Of a stretch of 43,500 nucleotides of DNA, positions 9,649-19,196 are shown one piece after another. The stretch is from Prorocentrum cordatum. Its lineage: Eukaryota > Sar > Dinophyceae > Prorocentrales > Prorocentraceae. Where the stretch lies: the NCBI GenBank assembly GCA_963575745.1, contig CAUYUJ010014272.1, positions 106,501-150,000 of the forward strand, in the 5' to 3' direction. Below the pieces are notes generated by a model. It was given only the letters and a program-made list of their open reading frames with translations, was not told where the DNA came from and did not search any database. The translations under genes and the position numbers were made by a program. The stretch's first letter is position 1. The number at the start of each line of letters is the position of its first letter.

Positions 9649-10002
9649 GAGAGAGAGAGGAGGAGGGAAGGGCACCCGCTGCAGAAGCCAGGAGGGAGGC
9701 CAAAGGAGGAGGGAAGAGGCCCCACCGTAAAAGTCAGGAGAGGGGCTGAGGAGGAAGAGGAGGAGGGAAGGGCGCCCGCTGCCCAAGGCAGGAGGGAGGC
9801 CAGGGAGGAAGGAGGGAGAGCGCCCGCTGCTTAAGGCAGGAGGGCGGCAAGAAAGGAAAAGCACCTGCTGAACAAGCCAGGAGGGCTGAAAGGAAGGGAA
9901 AGCACCTGCTGCACAAGACAGGAGGAAGGCGAAGACAGAAGGGAAGACGCGTACTACCACCACAGCCGGAGTCATCTCGACGGCCCGGTTGTCCCAACCC
10001 CC
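9649..10002 (+). repeat. 3' untranslated region of the nested LINE with ~45-bp repeats
   Basis: After the TAG at 9646-9648 come about seven diverged tandem units of roughly 38-54 bases. Each has GGGAAGGGCGCCCGCTGC followed by a CAGGAGGGAGGC-like block (for example near 9667, 9766, 9817 and 9895). The region ends in CAGCCGGAGTCATCTCGACG and then joins host LINE sequence. Lengths not divisible by three and accumulated changes argue against coding. Confidence 0.7.
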
Positions 10003-11450
10003 GCTGCTTTCATTAAAGTTAAACGCGCGTGCCGGCTCACTCCACTGCGGCCCCCCCGGCCGAAACGGCCCTCGGACTTCCAGGCTTGAGGGGCTTCCGC
10101 TACTTTGGCGCGCGCCCTGCGTGCCCGCCATTCTGTGTCTTTATTCTGCTTGCCGTCTTCGGATATGATGCCGCCTACGTGACGGACGCTCGGCGCCTCT
10201 CCTGGACCTCTAACATCATGCGGGCGGCGCCCCTGCGCGCTGATCCGCAGCCAATCCGTCTTGCCTTGATTCGCGCGTCCCTCCCAGTCCCCGAGGGTCG
10301 TCACGAAGGCCTCTTCGGCACGCGGCTCTTCTTCCTCCCTCCCGCAGATCACCGTGTCATCTGCGTCGCCAAAATCCCCTACCACGGGGCTCGCCACGTC
10401 CCGATGCTTGCTGCCATCTGCACCTACTACCTTGCTGTGCGAATTCCTCACCAAATCCTCTTTCATTCTGTAGTGCCACCGTGCTCCGGCCGGCTCTCCC
10501 CGCGCCGCGGCGGCGGCCTCCGGCTGGGCGCGGAAATCTTCTATTACCCCGTCATGGTACAGATTGAACAGTGGCGGGGACGATGGGCAGCCTTCCCGAA
10601 GTCCTCTGTCAGGCAGCCACGGTTGGATCAGGCCTCCGGCGACGCGCGCCGCGTACTCCGTGCCCTCGTGATGAGCCTGGCAGACCTTGATCATCCGTGC
10701 GTCGCACCCCAGGTGCTTCAGAAGCTCCCAGACTCATTCTTGCACACTCTCGGGTGCGCTTTCTCGATGTCAAAGAATCAGAATCGAAGCCGCGGCGCGA
10801 CCCCCTTATTGCCTCTGCAGATTTCTTCTGCCAGGCGACGGCTAGTCTGGAATGCGTCATCCACGCCGCGCCCCCCGCGGAAGCCGCCCTGTGTCTCATG
10901 TAAAAGACCTTCCGCCCAACGCCCCAACCGTGCCGCAGCGACTCTCGCCAGCAACTTGGATCCTACGCTCAGCACAGTGACCCCACGGTACGTATTCTTG
11001 TCGGTCGGGCTGCCCTTTCAATTTCCAGAGCGGCGCCACGACGCCCGCCTTCCAGGCTGTCGGCCATTCTCGACTCTCTTCTTGCTCCGCAGCGGACGAC
11101 GCCCGGCGCCGCGTGTCTTGGACCGCCCGGTAAACTGCCGCTCTGAATTTCGGGCCACAATACCGAAGAGCTTCGACTGGTAACTCGTCTGCCCCGGCTG
11201 CCTTCCCGAGGCGCACGTGGCAGGCGCAACGAGCCAACTCCACTCGACTCGGCGCGTGGCCCGACCGCGGTGCGGGCTGATATTCCTTCGTGACATTCTG
11301 CCACGCCCGCTCATGTACCGCGCCCCTGCCTTCCGATACCTTCCGGAAGTGTGCTGCCCAGGCCTGTCTCTCCGCTTCCTGGTCGCCCGCCGTCTGTCGG
11401 CCCCCCTCCCGTCTACCGCTCGTGGGCCGATCTCGCAAGCCCCTAAACAA
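10003..11450 (-). pseudogene. Reverse transcriptase of the minus-strand LINE
   Basis: RT motifs appear in order over three frames. First LGKAAGADELPVEALRYCGP and WPTAWKAGVVAPLWKLKG (finger blocks, frame ending 10896). Then LSVGSKLLARVAAARLG and TQGGFRGGRGVDDAFQTSRR (about 10870-10975). Then FDIEKAHPRV (motif A, catalytic Asp at 10771-10769). Then, after a frameshift near 10740, WELLKHLGCDARMIKVCQ, GLREGCPSSPPLFNLY (motif B) and FGDADDTVICG (motif C, catalytic Asp pair near 10356-10361). It ends in LTLMKAA at the junction with the nested element. A TGA at 10780-10778, just before motif A, comes from a duplicated GATTCT. The RT is a different family from the plus-strand one, with FGDADD instead of FADD and a different finger region. 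Confidence 0.85.
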
Positions 11451-11525
11451 TTCATAGAGACGCGCCTGATTGCCTCTCGCCGCAGCCTCCGTGGCTAGCC
11501 TGCCCTGTTCCTCCCACCACTCCTG

Positions 11526-11972
11526 CTAGCAACGTCGCGACCGTTTTCCCTTGGTTGCCCTCGCCTTTCTCAGGGCGCGCTGGCTGGCCGTCCGTTCCCG
11601 CTCGACTGCCTGCGTCCCTGGTCGAGGTTCCAGACGCGCGGGCCGATCCCGTTCCGTGGCCGTCGCTATCTCCTCATCTAATGCTGCGACGTCGCCTTCC
11701 TTGCCGCCCATCCATGGGCGCCTGGCACGTCTGGGAGGCTCCGCCCCCAACGCGTCCAATCCTGCTTTTGGCGACGTGGCCACTAGGTCCTCCCAAAGTG
11801 TTCCGTCCCCCGCCTGCGCTGCGGCGCTGTCGGTGAGTTCCTCGAAAGCCAGGCGGCGTCGCTTCGCTTCCTCCGTTGGGCCCCTCAAGCTCGCCCACGC
11901 AGGCCATAACTTGCGTTCCGACCGTGCCGTCGACGGACGCCAATCGCGCGCCTCCCGATGCGTCGATTCCAC
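11526..11972 (-). pseudogene. Linker between endonuclease and RT of the minus-strand LINE
   Basis: This minus frame reads WRPSTARSERKLWPAWASLR, then RRRLAFEELTDSAAAQAGDG, RRPWMGGKEGDVAALDEEIA and a basic end. Its charged, helical composition and its place between the endonuclease and RT parts match the linker of EN-RT LINEs. No named domain is expected here. It overlaps the endonuclease frame because of a frameshift near 11950. Confidence 0.6.
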
Positions 11973-12751
11973 GGGCTCGTGGTCTGTATATTCCCCTCAT
12001 CGCCAAGCTGGCCCGTCGCGTCTACGCCGCCGCGTGGCGGCGGGGTAAAGTGTTGCGCTTGCAGCGCTCGCGGGTCTACTGCGAACCGTCGGTTCTTACA
12101 CGGGATCAAGAAATGGTCGATCATGCGCCTGCTGCCATAGCGTGGATGCTCCCAAGTCCATTGCTCTCGGCGCCTCCATAACGTACCCGTGACCGACAAC
12201 TGGTGAGCTTTGCAGAATTCCATAAACCGACGGCTCACCCCGATCGTGGCGCCCTGCCGTGCTGGGTCTGTCTCTGGCGTCCATGGACTCACCTCGCCCG
12301 CGAACTCCCCGCCTGTGCCGCGGAAGGCCTCAACATTCATGTGGCCCCCCGCGAAGACGTGACAGTCTCCGGGGGCTTTGGATATGAGGTCCCCATATCG
12401 TCCCAAAGTCTCTCTCTCTCTCTCTCTGGCCGGTGCTGGTTTCGCAACCGACCCCGCCGGGTCCCTCCGTGGCCCAGGCGCACCGCCAGTCCGCGGCATT
12501 TCTTCCCAGCTCGCCAGCTGCGCTGCGCCAGTGCCCCGCCGTCGCTTCGCCCTGGCCTCGCCCAGCGCGATGGCCGCCTTCCCTTGGGTCACTACCGTCC
12601 ACGTGTTCTCCTTCGCGTGGTGCTCATATACTCCCGCCTGTTGGTAAGCCACGTCGCTTAAGAGGGCGGCCTGCCATCGGCGCCCCTCGAGAAGGCGGAA
12701 CGAACGCGCGGGTTTTGCCTGCGGGCCCGCGCGGGGGCAACTCCCCCCCAA
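11973..12751 (-). pseudogene. Apurinic-like endonuclease part of the minus-strand LINE
   Basis: The frame (12751 to about 11973) holds the C-terminal half of an exonuclease-endonuclease-phosphatase fold, which nicks target DNA in LINE retrotransposition. FAGGHMNVE stands where the family has GGDxN, so the metal-binding Asp is replaced by His. It is followed by RFMEFCKAHQLSVTGTLWRR and TWEHPRYGSRRMIDHFLIPC, matching the usual T-W...S-x-x-I-D-H/Y block. VYEHHAKENTWTVVTQG earlier may be the QEHH-like block. The upstream N-terminal portion is not recognisable. A CT microsatellite (12410-12427 on plus) sits in the middle and encodes RERERE. Confidence 0.7.
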
Positions 12752-13600
12752 GCAGGGCGCGTTCCGGCGTCCCGCGCGGACTCTCGGGCCTTTCGTCTCC
12801 TTGGGGCCCTGTGTCCTTCGGGTCTTCCCTAGGGTCTCAATCCGTTGTAGCCTTCGGGGCTGTTCTTTCTTTTGTCTCCAGCGTTTAGACTGGGCCCGAA
12901 TGGCCCTCTTCGCCCTCTTTCTCGGCGCCCCCCCGCCCGCGCCCCCCCCGCCCCTTCCGCCCCTGCGTCAGTCGGCGCTGTGGCCCTCGGCGGTCGGGGG
13001 GCCGCAGCCGTGCAGTGCCCTGGGGGGGGCACCTTGGGATCAAGAGGCCCAGACCGAGGCGACCCACCTCGCCTGCCGGTCCTCGGTGATCGGGCGGGAA
13101 CCAGCCTCGGGCTGCCCGTCGTGCGGGGGGAGATTCCAGGAATCCAACCGCCCCCGCGCATCCATGGCAGCGAGCCGTGCCCGCCCGCCCGCCCCACAGT
13201 AGTTTGAGCTGTCGCATGGGGGTGAGGAGCGCAGGAGGGTCGTGCCCGGGGCATGTCCCACAAAACGCACCCCCCACCGCGCCGAGCCTGGGTCGCCAAG
13301 GGGCGACGGGAGATGTCTGGGCTGGGGGGGGCCCACTGCCGCTGCCGCTGCGGGAGGGATGTAGGCCTCCTAGGCCGCCCTCCGTCTCCCCCGCGGAACC
13401 GGGGCCCCGGCCCCCGACCCCCCGAGGGGTGCAGTGCGCCGCGACAAAGCAGGAGCGGGGGCCCCGCGCCGGGAGAGGTGCGAGGGGCGCCCGATCCCCC
13501 GCCCCCCCGCGGCGGACCCCCCCAAGAGCCCCAGAGCATGAGAGGTGAGGGGGGGGGGGAGGGCGACGAGGAGGGATAGGGCGCAGAGGGCCCCATCAAT
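12752..13600. other. GC-rich DNA 5' of the minus-strand LINE
   Basis: Both strands stay open by composition, but no domain is recognisable. Bases 13031-13197 form a diverged direct repeat with 14225-14397: shared ACCTTGGGATCA, GGTGATC-GGCGG and CAGCGAG-TGTGCCCGCCC. This could include the LINE's 5' untranslated region. Confidence 0.4.
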
Positions 13601-13960
13601 GACCAGAAGCCCATACTGGGAATTATGGCTCAACATCGGGATCTCAAACCTTGTGGCACCCGACCTGGGAGAACATGCCAATGATAGAGACACGCCCGGG
13701 AATTCGAATACTGGCGCACTGGGGGCACGAAAGCATATGCGTCCACGCGCGCGCGCCCATGCGACGCGCGCGCAAGACGCAGACTCTGATGCCAAGTGTG
13801 TAGTGGACTCGCTGATGCACGTGCGCATGCAGACTCTGCGCGCAGAAGCCCAAGGCCCCAATCCTGCCAGACACTGTCAACAACCGAGTGCCGCCCTTGC
13901 GTTTGTGCCCACGGCCCTCGTGGCTCTTCCCGCAGCAGCGCGGCGGGCGCGCCCGTCGGC
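13601..13960. other. Unassigned stretch with CG dinucleotide run
   Basis: No gene is supported. Bases 13740-13775 hold alternating CGCGCG blocks. A TGTGTAGTGGACTCGCTGATGC sequence split here (about 13796-13818) resembles TGTGTACTGGACTCTCTAACGC near 14959, a weak possible repeat pair. Confidence 0.35.
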
Positions 13961-13966
13961 CAGGAA

Positions 13967-14036
13967 GGGGATGCAAATCCCCACGTCGTCAGGGGTGCAA
14001 GTCCCCCCCCCGCTAAGGAGGCAGTGCAAGGCTGCC
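13967..14036. other. Three-hairpin cluster, distant copy
   Basis: Hairpin a is GGGGAT (13967-13972) paired with ATCCCC (13977-13982) around a GCAA tetraloop. Hairpin b is GGGG (13992-13995) with CCCC (14003-14006) around TGCAAGT. Hairpin c is GGCAGT (14020-14025) with GCTGCC (14031-14036) around GCAAG, including one T-G wobble. Order and linkers (CGTCGTCAGG between a and b, CCGCT between b and c) match the 4444-4518 copy, but the stem sequences differ. Confidence 0.65.
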
Positions 14037-15095
14037 CCCCGGCGCAGTATGGGTGGCCCGAAGGGCGACGACGACCCGGCTGACAAGTGGCCTCCGCGCC
14101 GCTTGACCTTGCATCTCCCCCCCCGCCCCCGCGCCCCCCCCCCCCCCACCGACCAGCCCGATGCGCGAAAAGGTCGGGAGACGCCAACTTGGCGATGTGC
14201 ACCGTCGCAACAACAGCAGGAGACACCTTGGGATCAGCGCCGAGCCCGGGCCAGAAACGCGTGCCCCAAGCCACCCGACCTCCGGTGATCAGGCGGAAGC
14301 CAGTCTCGCGCTGCCAGACGTGACTTACGGGAGGACTCCAATAGGAATCGGAACCGCCCGACGCGTGCATAGCAGCGAGCTGTGCCCGCCCGCCCCGCGC
14401 GAGAGAGCGCCTAAACGTTGTGGCGTGAAGACCTGTGAGATCGAAGCCGAGCCCGCGAGCAGGGAGGTGCAGCTCCACGCCGCCCTGGAACGCAGGTGCA
14501 CGTGGGGCGACGTTAAAAAGCAACCGGGCCGAAGGGAACCTGACTGCTTTCCCGCCGTGGGGTTGGCCGCCTCGGAGCGCCAGCCCATTGCTTTGACCCG
14601 CTGTGCACCGAGCACTTCCGGGCGCCCTCGGAACGTTGCCCCAGGCCCAACCGGGAGGTCTGGGCACCCGCGGGCCGTGCAGCACAGCGCGCGCACCGAG
14701 GGCGCGAAATGCCCCCGTCCGACTCGGCGGTCTGTGGACGCGCCGGTGTGGTGGGCGGCCGCGCCCGGCACCCCGGCCCCGGGTGCAGGGCGTAGGCCTT
14801 AAGGGCTGCCCGCGTGCCCCTCGACGCCAGAGACACCTCGCGTTCGGGCAAGGAGATCACAGCGCCGCGCGGCACCACGCCGCAGACGCCACTGGAGCAC
14901 AAGACCCCCGGCCCAAACACGGCACACTGGTCGCGCTGTCTTTGGTAAGCGCGATACACTGTGTACTGGACTCTCTAACGCATCAAAATCACACGCCCGC
15001 GCAAAACAACGCCCGCCCAACATGTGCATATGCACGCACCCGTACAATGCTCGTAGGCCCGCCGTGTCGGCCAGGGGGAACCCGCATGACGACCG
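14037..15095. other. Unassigned GC-rich DNA with one repeat arm
   Basis: 14225-14397 is the second arm of the diverged repeat described at 13031-13197. A C14-type run lies near 14130-14146. Nothing else is recognisable; the open frames on both strands have no domain features. Confidence 0.4.
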
Positions 15096-15745
15096 TTGGA
15101 ACTGACGGCCGCCAACTTCTTTCGCTTCTCCTTAGCGTCGCTGGGCGGCGGCCGGCGGACGCCGGGGTCCCCCGCCGCGGCCGGGGTGCCAGCGGCCCGG
15201 TCCTGTGCGGCGCCAGCAGTCCAGGCGCCAGAGGAGGCCGCCGCGGCCGCGGCCGCCGCGGCGGCCGCGGCGTCGGGCGGCCTGCGCGGCGGCGGCGCCC
15301 GTGGCGCAAGCCGCGCACGCGGTACCAGCGGCGCCTGTAGCCCCCGCGGCCCCAGCGGGGCCAGCGGCCCCCGAGGAGCCGGCCGCACCCGCGGCGCCAC
15401 TGATCGCCCGCGGCGCAAGCGGCGCCTGCGGCGTAGGCGGCGCGGTGCTGGGGGCGCCGGCGGCGCTGGGGGCGCCGGCGGCGCGGGCGGCCGGCCGCCC
15501 GCGGCGGCCAGTGGCGGCGAGCCGCGCTGGGCGGCGGGGCCGCCGCGGCAGCGGAGGTCGCCGCAGCGCGGGAAGCGCCCGCGGCGCCCGGGGAGCGGAA
15601 GTCGCGCCGGCGGCTGCGGCAGAGCTCGCGGCGCCGCCAGCGCAAGGGCCCCAAGCCAGCCCAGCGCCGCCGCGGGCAAACATGCCGAGGCGGCGGCAGC
15701 GGCCGCGGTGCGCGGCCGGGCCGCGCCGTCCAGGCCGCGCCGTCT
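15096..15745. repeat. GCN/GGC low-complexity region
   Basis: The stretch is dominated by GCG, GGC and GCC triplets, including a GCCGCGGCCGCGGCC run near 15240-15270. Frames on both strands are open and read Ala/Pro, Gly/Ala (collagen-like GAAGAAGSSGAAGPAG on minus) or Arg-rich sequence. Being open on both strands points to composition rather than a gene. A real Ala/Pro-rich exon cannot be excluded. Confidence 0.5.
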
Positions 15746-16016
15746 AGTAGTATAGATGTATGTTTTTATTTATATATGTATATAGGTTTACATGTATTTG
15801 GATAATTGTGTTTATATATATATGTGTATACATATATATGTTTACATCTGAACACACATATAGATGTATATATATATACATATAAATGTATACACATGCA
15901 TGTATGTATGTATGTATGTATGTATGTATGTATGTATGTATGTATGTATGTATGTATGTATGTATGTATGTATGTATGTATGTATGTATGTATGTATGTG
16001 TGTGTATATACACACA
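15746..16016. repeat. AT-rich block with (ATGT)n microsatellite
   Basis: Bases 15746-15895 are TA/TATG-rich. Bases about 15896-15998 are nearly pure (TATG)n, some 25 units, then TG/TA dinucleotides. The tract ends abruptly at the inverted arm at 16017. Confidence 0.9.
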
Positions 16017-16060
16017 CATATATAGATGTAACATAAGGGGGCGCTCCGCTGGATCTCCCC
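16017..16060 (+). repeat. Left inverted arm of the satellite block
   Basis: TATATAGATGTA (16019-16030) and GCGCTCCGCTGGATC (16041-16055) recur inverted at 19943-19954 and 19919-19933, with near-equal spacing (10 and 9 bases). Confidence 0.7.
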
Positions 16061-16110
16061 AATGGGGTGTGTGTGTTGGGACCCGCCCTCCTGCCCCCTT
16101 TGCCCTTTTT

Positions 16111-16205
16111 CCCCGGTCCGTCGTCGGGACCCCCCCCCTTTCCCGGTCCGTCGTCGGGACCCCTCCGTTTTCCCAGTCTGTCGTCGGGAACCCGCCCCCC
16201 TCCTT
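16111..16205. repeat. 30-bp tandem repeat, three copies
   Basis: Three units carry GGTCCGTCGTCGGGACC or a diverged form, at 16115, 16145 and 16175. GGTCC and GGACC can pair around GTCGTCG in the first two. Short Pro-rich frames arise because 30 is divisible by three. Confidence 0.75.
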
Positions 16206-16215
16206 GGGCTCGAAA

Positions 16216-16265
16216 TTCGCCCCCGCCCCCCCCCCCCCCCCCCCCCCCCCCCGCCCCCTCCCTCC
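16216..16265. repeat. Poly-C tract
   Basis: About 35 C bases are interrupted only by single G bases. The exact length is likely to be uncertain in any assembly. Confidence 0.85.
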
Positions 16266-16323
16266 CCTCTCCCCCTTTCTCCACGCCGCCCCCTGACTCC
16301 AGAAGCCGCCCCCCGCCCTACCA

Positions 16324-16380
16324 CCCCTAACCCTAATCCTCACCCTAACCCCAGACCCTAAACCCAACCATTAACCCCAA
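16324..16380. repeat. Telomere-like CCCTAA/CCCTAAA repeats
   Basis: Degenerate units CCCTAACCCTAATCC, CACCCTAACC, AGACCCTAAACCC and ATTAACCCC follow one another. CCCTAAA is the complement of the TTTAGGG telomere unit known from plants and several protists. The short, mixed form suggests an interstitial relic rather than a chromosome end. Confidence 0.6.
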
Positions 16381-16384
16381 GCCG

Positions 16385-16923
16385 AAACGGTACTCGATAC
16401 TCACTACTCACTACCGACGACCCACTACTCACTGCTTCCTACCCACTACTCCCTACTCACTACTCAATACTAACTACTCTATACTCACTGCTCACAACTC
16501 ACTACAAAATGCCCACCACTCACTACTCACTACTCACTAAACGCCATCCACTATTCACTACTTACTACTCCATACTCACTACACACTACCCATCACTCAG
16601 TACTCATTACCCTCTACTCGCTATTCCATACACAGTACTCCCTACTCACTACTCGCTATTACCTACTCGGTACTCGCTCGTTAATTTCACGACTTACCAC
16701 CCACTATTTATTACTTAATACTTACTACTCCCTACTCCCTACTCTTTATACACTACTCAATACTCAGTACTCACTACTCACAACCCACTACGCGCTACTC
16801 ACTACTCGCTACTCACTACTTCAGTCACTACTCACTACTTTTTACTCGCTACTGGCTACTCAATACTCCTTACTCACCATCCACTACTCACTACTCACTA
16901 CACAAAACTCGCTACTCACAACT
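16385..16923. repeat. CTCACTA minisatellite, left block
   Basis: Degenerate ACTCACTACT units (with CTCGCTA and CCCACTA variants) run without interruption. The same repeat forms 19197-19755, so it flanks the duplicated 1.1-kb units on both sides. Confidence 0.85.
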
Positions 16924-18041
16924 CAATTATCCCGGCAAAGCAACCTAACAGCGATATGTAGAAGCATATCTGAAAGCATTGCCCTTAAGATTCAGATGAC
17001 AATCCAGTTGTAGAATTCTGCTGTTCTCGCAGTCGTAGTCGCATTCGCGATGACAGTCGCAGCGGCAACGGCAGTCGCAGTCACAGCCTCAGCCTCAGCC
17101 TGCCTCAGCCTCAGCCTCAGCCTGCCTCAGCCTCAGCCTGCCTCAGCCTCAGCCTCAGCCTGCTTCAGCCTCAGCCTCAGTCTGCCTTCAGCCTCGGCCT
17201 CAGCCTCAGCCTGCCTCAGCCTCAGCCTGCATCAGCCTCAGCCTCAGCCTCAGCCTGCCTCAGCATCAGCCTGCTTCAGCCTCAGCCTCAGCCTGCCTCA
17301 GCCTCAGCCTCAGTCTGCTTCAGCCTCAGCCTCAGTCTGCCTTCAGCCTCGGCCTCAGCCTCAGCCTGCCTCAGCCTCAGCCTGCCTCGGCCGCAGCATC
17401 AGCCTGCCTCACCCAGGAATGGTGCTCTGGGAACATGAAGAGCACGAAGTGGCCTACAGTTGGCTCCGGGCATTCAAAATCATGCCCAGGAATTGTGTTC
17501 TGGGAACATGAAGGACACGAAGTGGCCTACACTTGGCTCCGGGCATCCAAAATGTGGCCCCGGAGTGGAGTTCTGGGAAATCGAAGAACACGAAGTGGCC
17601 TACACTTGGCTCCGGGCATCCAAAATGTGGCCCGGGAATGGAGTTCTGGGAACTCGAAGAGCACGAAGTGGCTTACAGTTGGCTCCGGGCATCCAGAATG
17701 TGGCCCGGGAATGGAGTTCTGGGAGGTCGAAGAGCACGAAATGTGTGACTGTGGGCGAAAAGCGAGCCCGGCTCTGTCCCCGGTTCTCCAGAATGTGGCC
17801 CGGGAGTGGAGTTCTGGGAGGTCGAAGAGCACGAAGTGTGTGATTGTTGGCGAAAAACGATTCCCGGTTTTCCTCCCAGGCACCCGCCCAGACCCCCCTG
17901 AGGAGTCATGATGCTCTCTTTTGAGCCTACTAGAAACCTATCAGCAAACGCTGTTAGGTAACAGTACAAAACACACTCTGCCTCCAAAGTCGGAACATGC
18001 GCAGCCAACCCGATGCGGCCCCCCCCACACACCATCCCTTT
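16924..18041. repeat. 1.12-kb composite unit, copy 1
   Basis: Starts CAATTATCCCGGCAAAGC and repeats from 18042, a step of 1118 bases. Parts: a unique lead (16924-17084), a CAGCCT hexamer array (17085-17400), a 73-bp array (17412-17880), a tail around TGATGCTCTCTTTTGAGCC (17908), and a fragment (17970-18040) related to the ~860-bp satellite at 37700-39500. The 73-bp period is not a multiple of three, so the same repeat is read in all frames and the long open frames are artefacts. Confidence 0.85.
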
Positions 18042-19196
18042 CAATTATCCCGGCAAAGCAACCTAACAGCGATATGTAGAAGCATATCTGAAAGCATTCC
18101 CCTTAAGATTCAGGTGAAAATCCAGTTGTAGAATTCTGCTGTTCTCGCAGTCGTAGTCGCATTCGCGATGACAGTCGCAGCGGCAACGGCAGTCGCAGTC
18201 ACAGCCTCAGCCTCAGCCTGCCTCAGCCTCAGCCTCAGCCTGCCTCAGCCTCAGCCTGCCTCAGCCTCAGCCTCAGCCTGCTTCAGCCTCAGCCTCAGTC
18301 TGCCTTCAGCCTCGGCCTCAGCCTCAGCCTGCCTCAGCCTCAGCCTGCATCAGCCTCAGCCTCAGCCTCAGCCTGCCTCAGCATCAGCCTGCTTCAGCCT
18401 CAGCCTCAGCCTGCCTCAGCCTCAGCCTCAGTCTGCTTCAGCCTCAGCCTCAGTCTGCTTTCAGCCTCGGCCTCAGCCTCAGCCTGCCTCAGCCTCAGCC
18501 TGCCTCGGCCGCAGCATCAGCCTGCCTCAGCATTCAAAATGTGGCCCAGGAGTGGAGTTCTGGGAACTAGAAGAACGCGAAGTGGCCTACAGTTGGCTGG
18601 CTCCGAGCATTCAAAATCATGCCCAGGAATGGAATTCTGGGAACTTGAAGAACACGAAGTGGCCTACAGTTGGCTCCGGGCATCCAAAATGTGGCCCGGG
18701 AGTGGAGTTCTGGGAAATCGAAGAGCACGAAGTGGCCTACAGTTGGCTCCGGGCATCCAAAATGTGGCCCGGGAGTGGAGTTCTGGGAACTCGAAGAGCA
18801 CGAAGTGGCTTACACTTGGCTCCGGGCATCCAAAATGTGGCCCCGGAGTGGAGTTCTGGGAGGTCGAAGAGCACGAAGTGTGTGACTGTTGACGAAAAAC
18901 GAGCCCGGCTCTGTTCCCGGTTCTCCAGAATGTGGCCCGGGAGTGGAGTTCTGGGAGGTCGAAGAGCACGAAATGTGTGACTGTTGGCGAAAAGCGAGCC
19001 CGGCTCTGTTCCCGGTTCTCCAGCATGTGGCCCGGGAGTGGTGTTCTGGGAGGTCGAAGAGCACGAAGTGTGTGACCGTTGGCGAAAAACGATTCCCGGT
19101 TCTCCTCCCCGGCACCCACCCAGACCCTCCTGAGGAGTCATGATGCTCTCTTTTGAGCCTATTAGAAACCTATCAGCAAACGCTGTTAAGTAAAAG
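18042..19196. repeat. 1.12-kb composite unit, copy 2
   Basis: Near-identical lead and hexamer array (18203-18525), then a longer 73-bp array (18535-19110) with more units and several ~95-bp variants containing GGCGAAAARCGAGCCCGGC. It matches copy 1 through the AAACGCTGTTAAG sequence at about 19190 and then passes into the CTCACTA block instead of the satellite fragment. Confidence 0.85.

Larger units (their letters stand above)
7141..10002 (+). mobile_element. Nested 5'-truncated plus-strand LINE
   Basis: This element interrupts the minus-strand LINE in the opposite orientation. It begins in the linker just before the RT domain, with no endonuclease part, as expected for a 5'-truncated LINE insertion. 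It runs through the RT and a C-terminal zinc knuckle, and ends after a repeat-rich 3' region. Its left edge lies between 7141 and about 7166, its right edge within about 10 bases of 10002. No poly-A tail or clear target-site duplication is visible. Its frame is far better preserved than the host LINE's, so it is younger. Confidence 0.8.
5236..12751 (-). mobile_element. Old minus-strand LINE (EN-RT-RNase H), interrupted at ~7141-10002
   Basis: Reading the minus strand from 12751 downwards gives, in order: an AP-like endonuclease part, a linker, a reverse transcriptase, a thumb segment with a GWLGHVARM motif, a Cys-rich segment and a type-I RNase H. This is the domain order of non-LTR retrotransposons with a 3' RNase H. 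The open frame changes several times and has in-frame stops, so the copy is dead. Between the end of the RT (LTLMKAA at about 10003) and the thumb (RAWTKRQILLAQ at 7140) lies a separate plus-strand element. Only a few codons of the host LINE seem to be missing at the junction. No clear target-site duplication is visible. Confidence 0.85.

Noticed and set aside
9649-10002. Extension of the plus RT into a second ORF
   Set aside because: The region is tandem repeat with units of varying length; no frame is maintained.
15096-15755. Collagen-like or Ala/Pro-rich gene
   Set aside because: Open frames on both strands of a GCN/GGC tract; nothing decides for one strand.
18168-18980. 270-codon plus frame with Ser/Leu/Pro/Gln repeats
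   Set aside because: It reads the CAGCCT hexamers and then the 73-bp repeat, which changes frame at each unit; an equivalent truncated version exists in copy 1.
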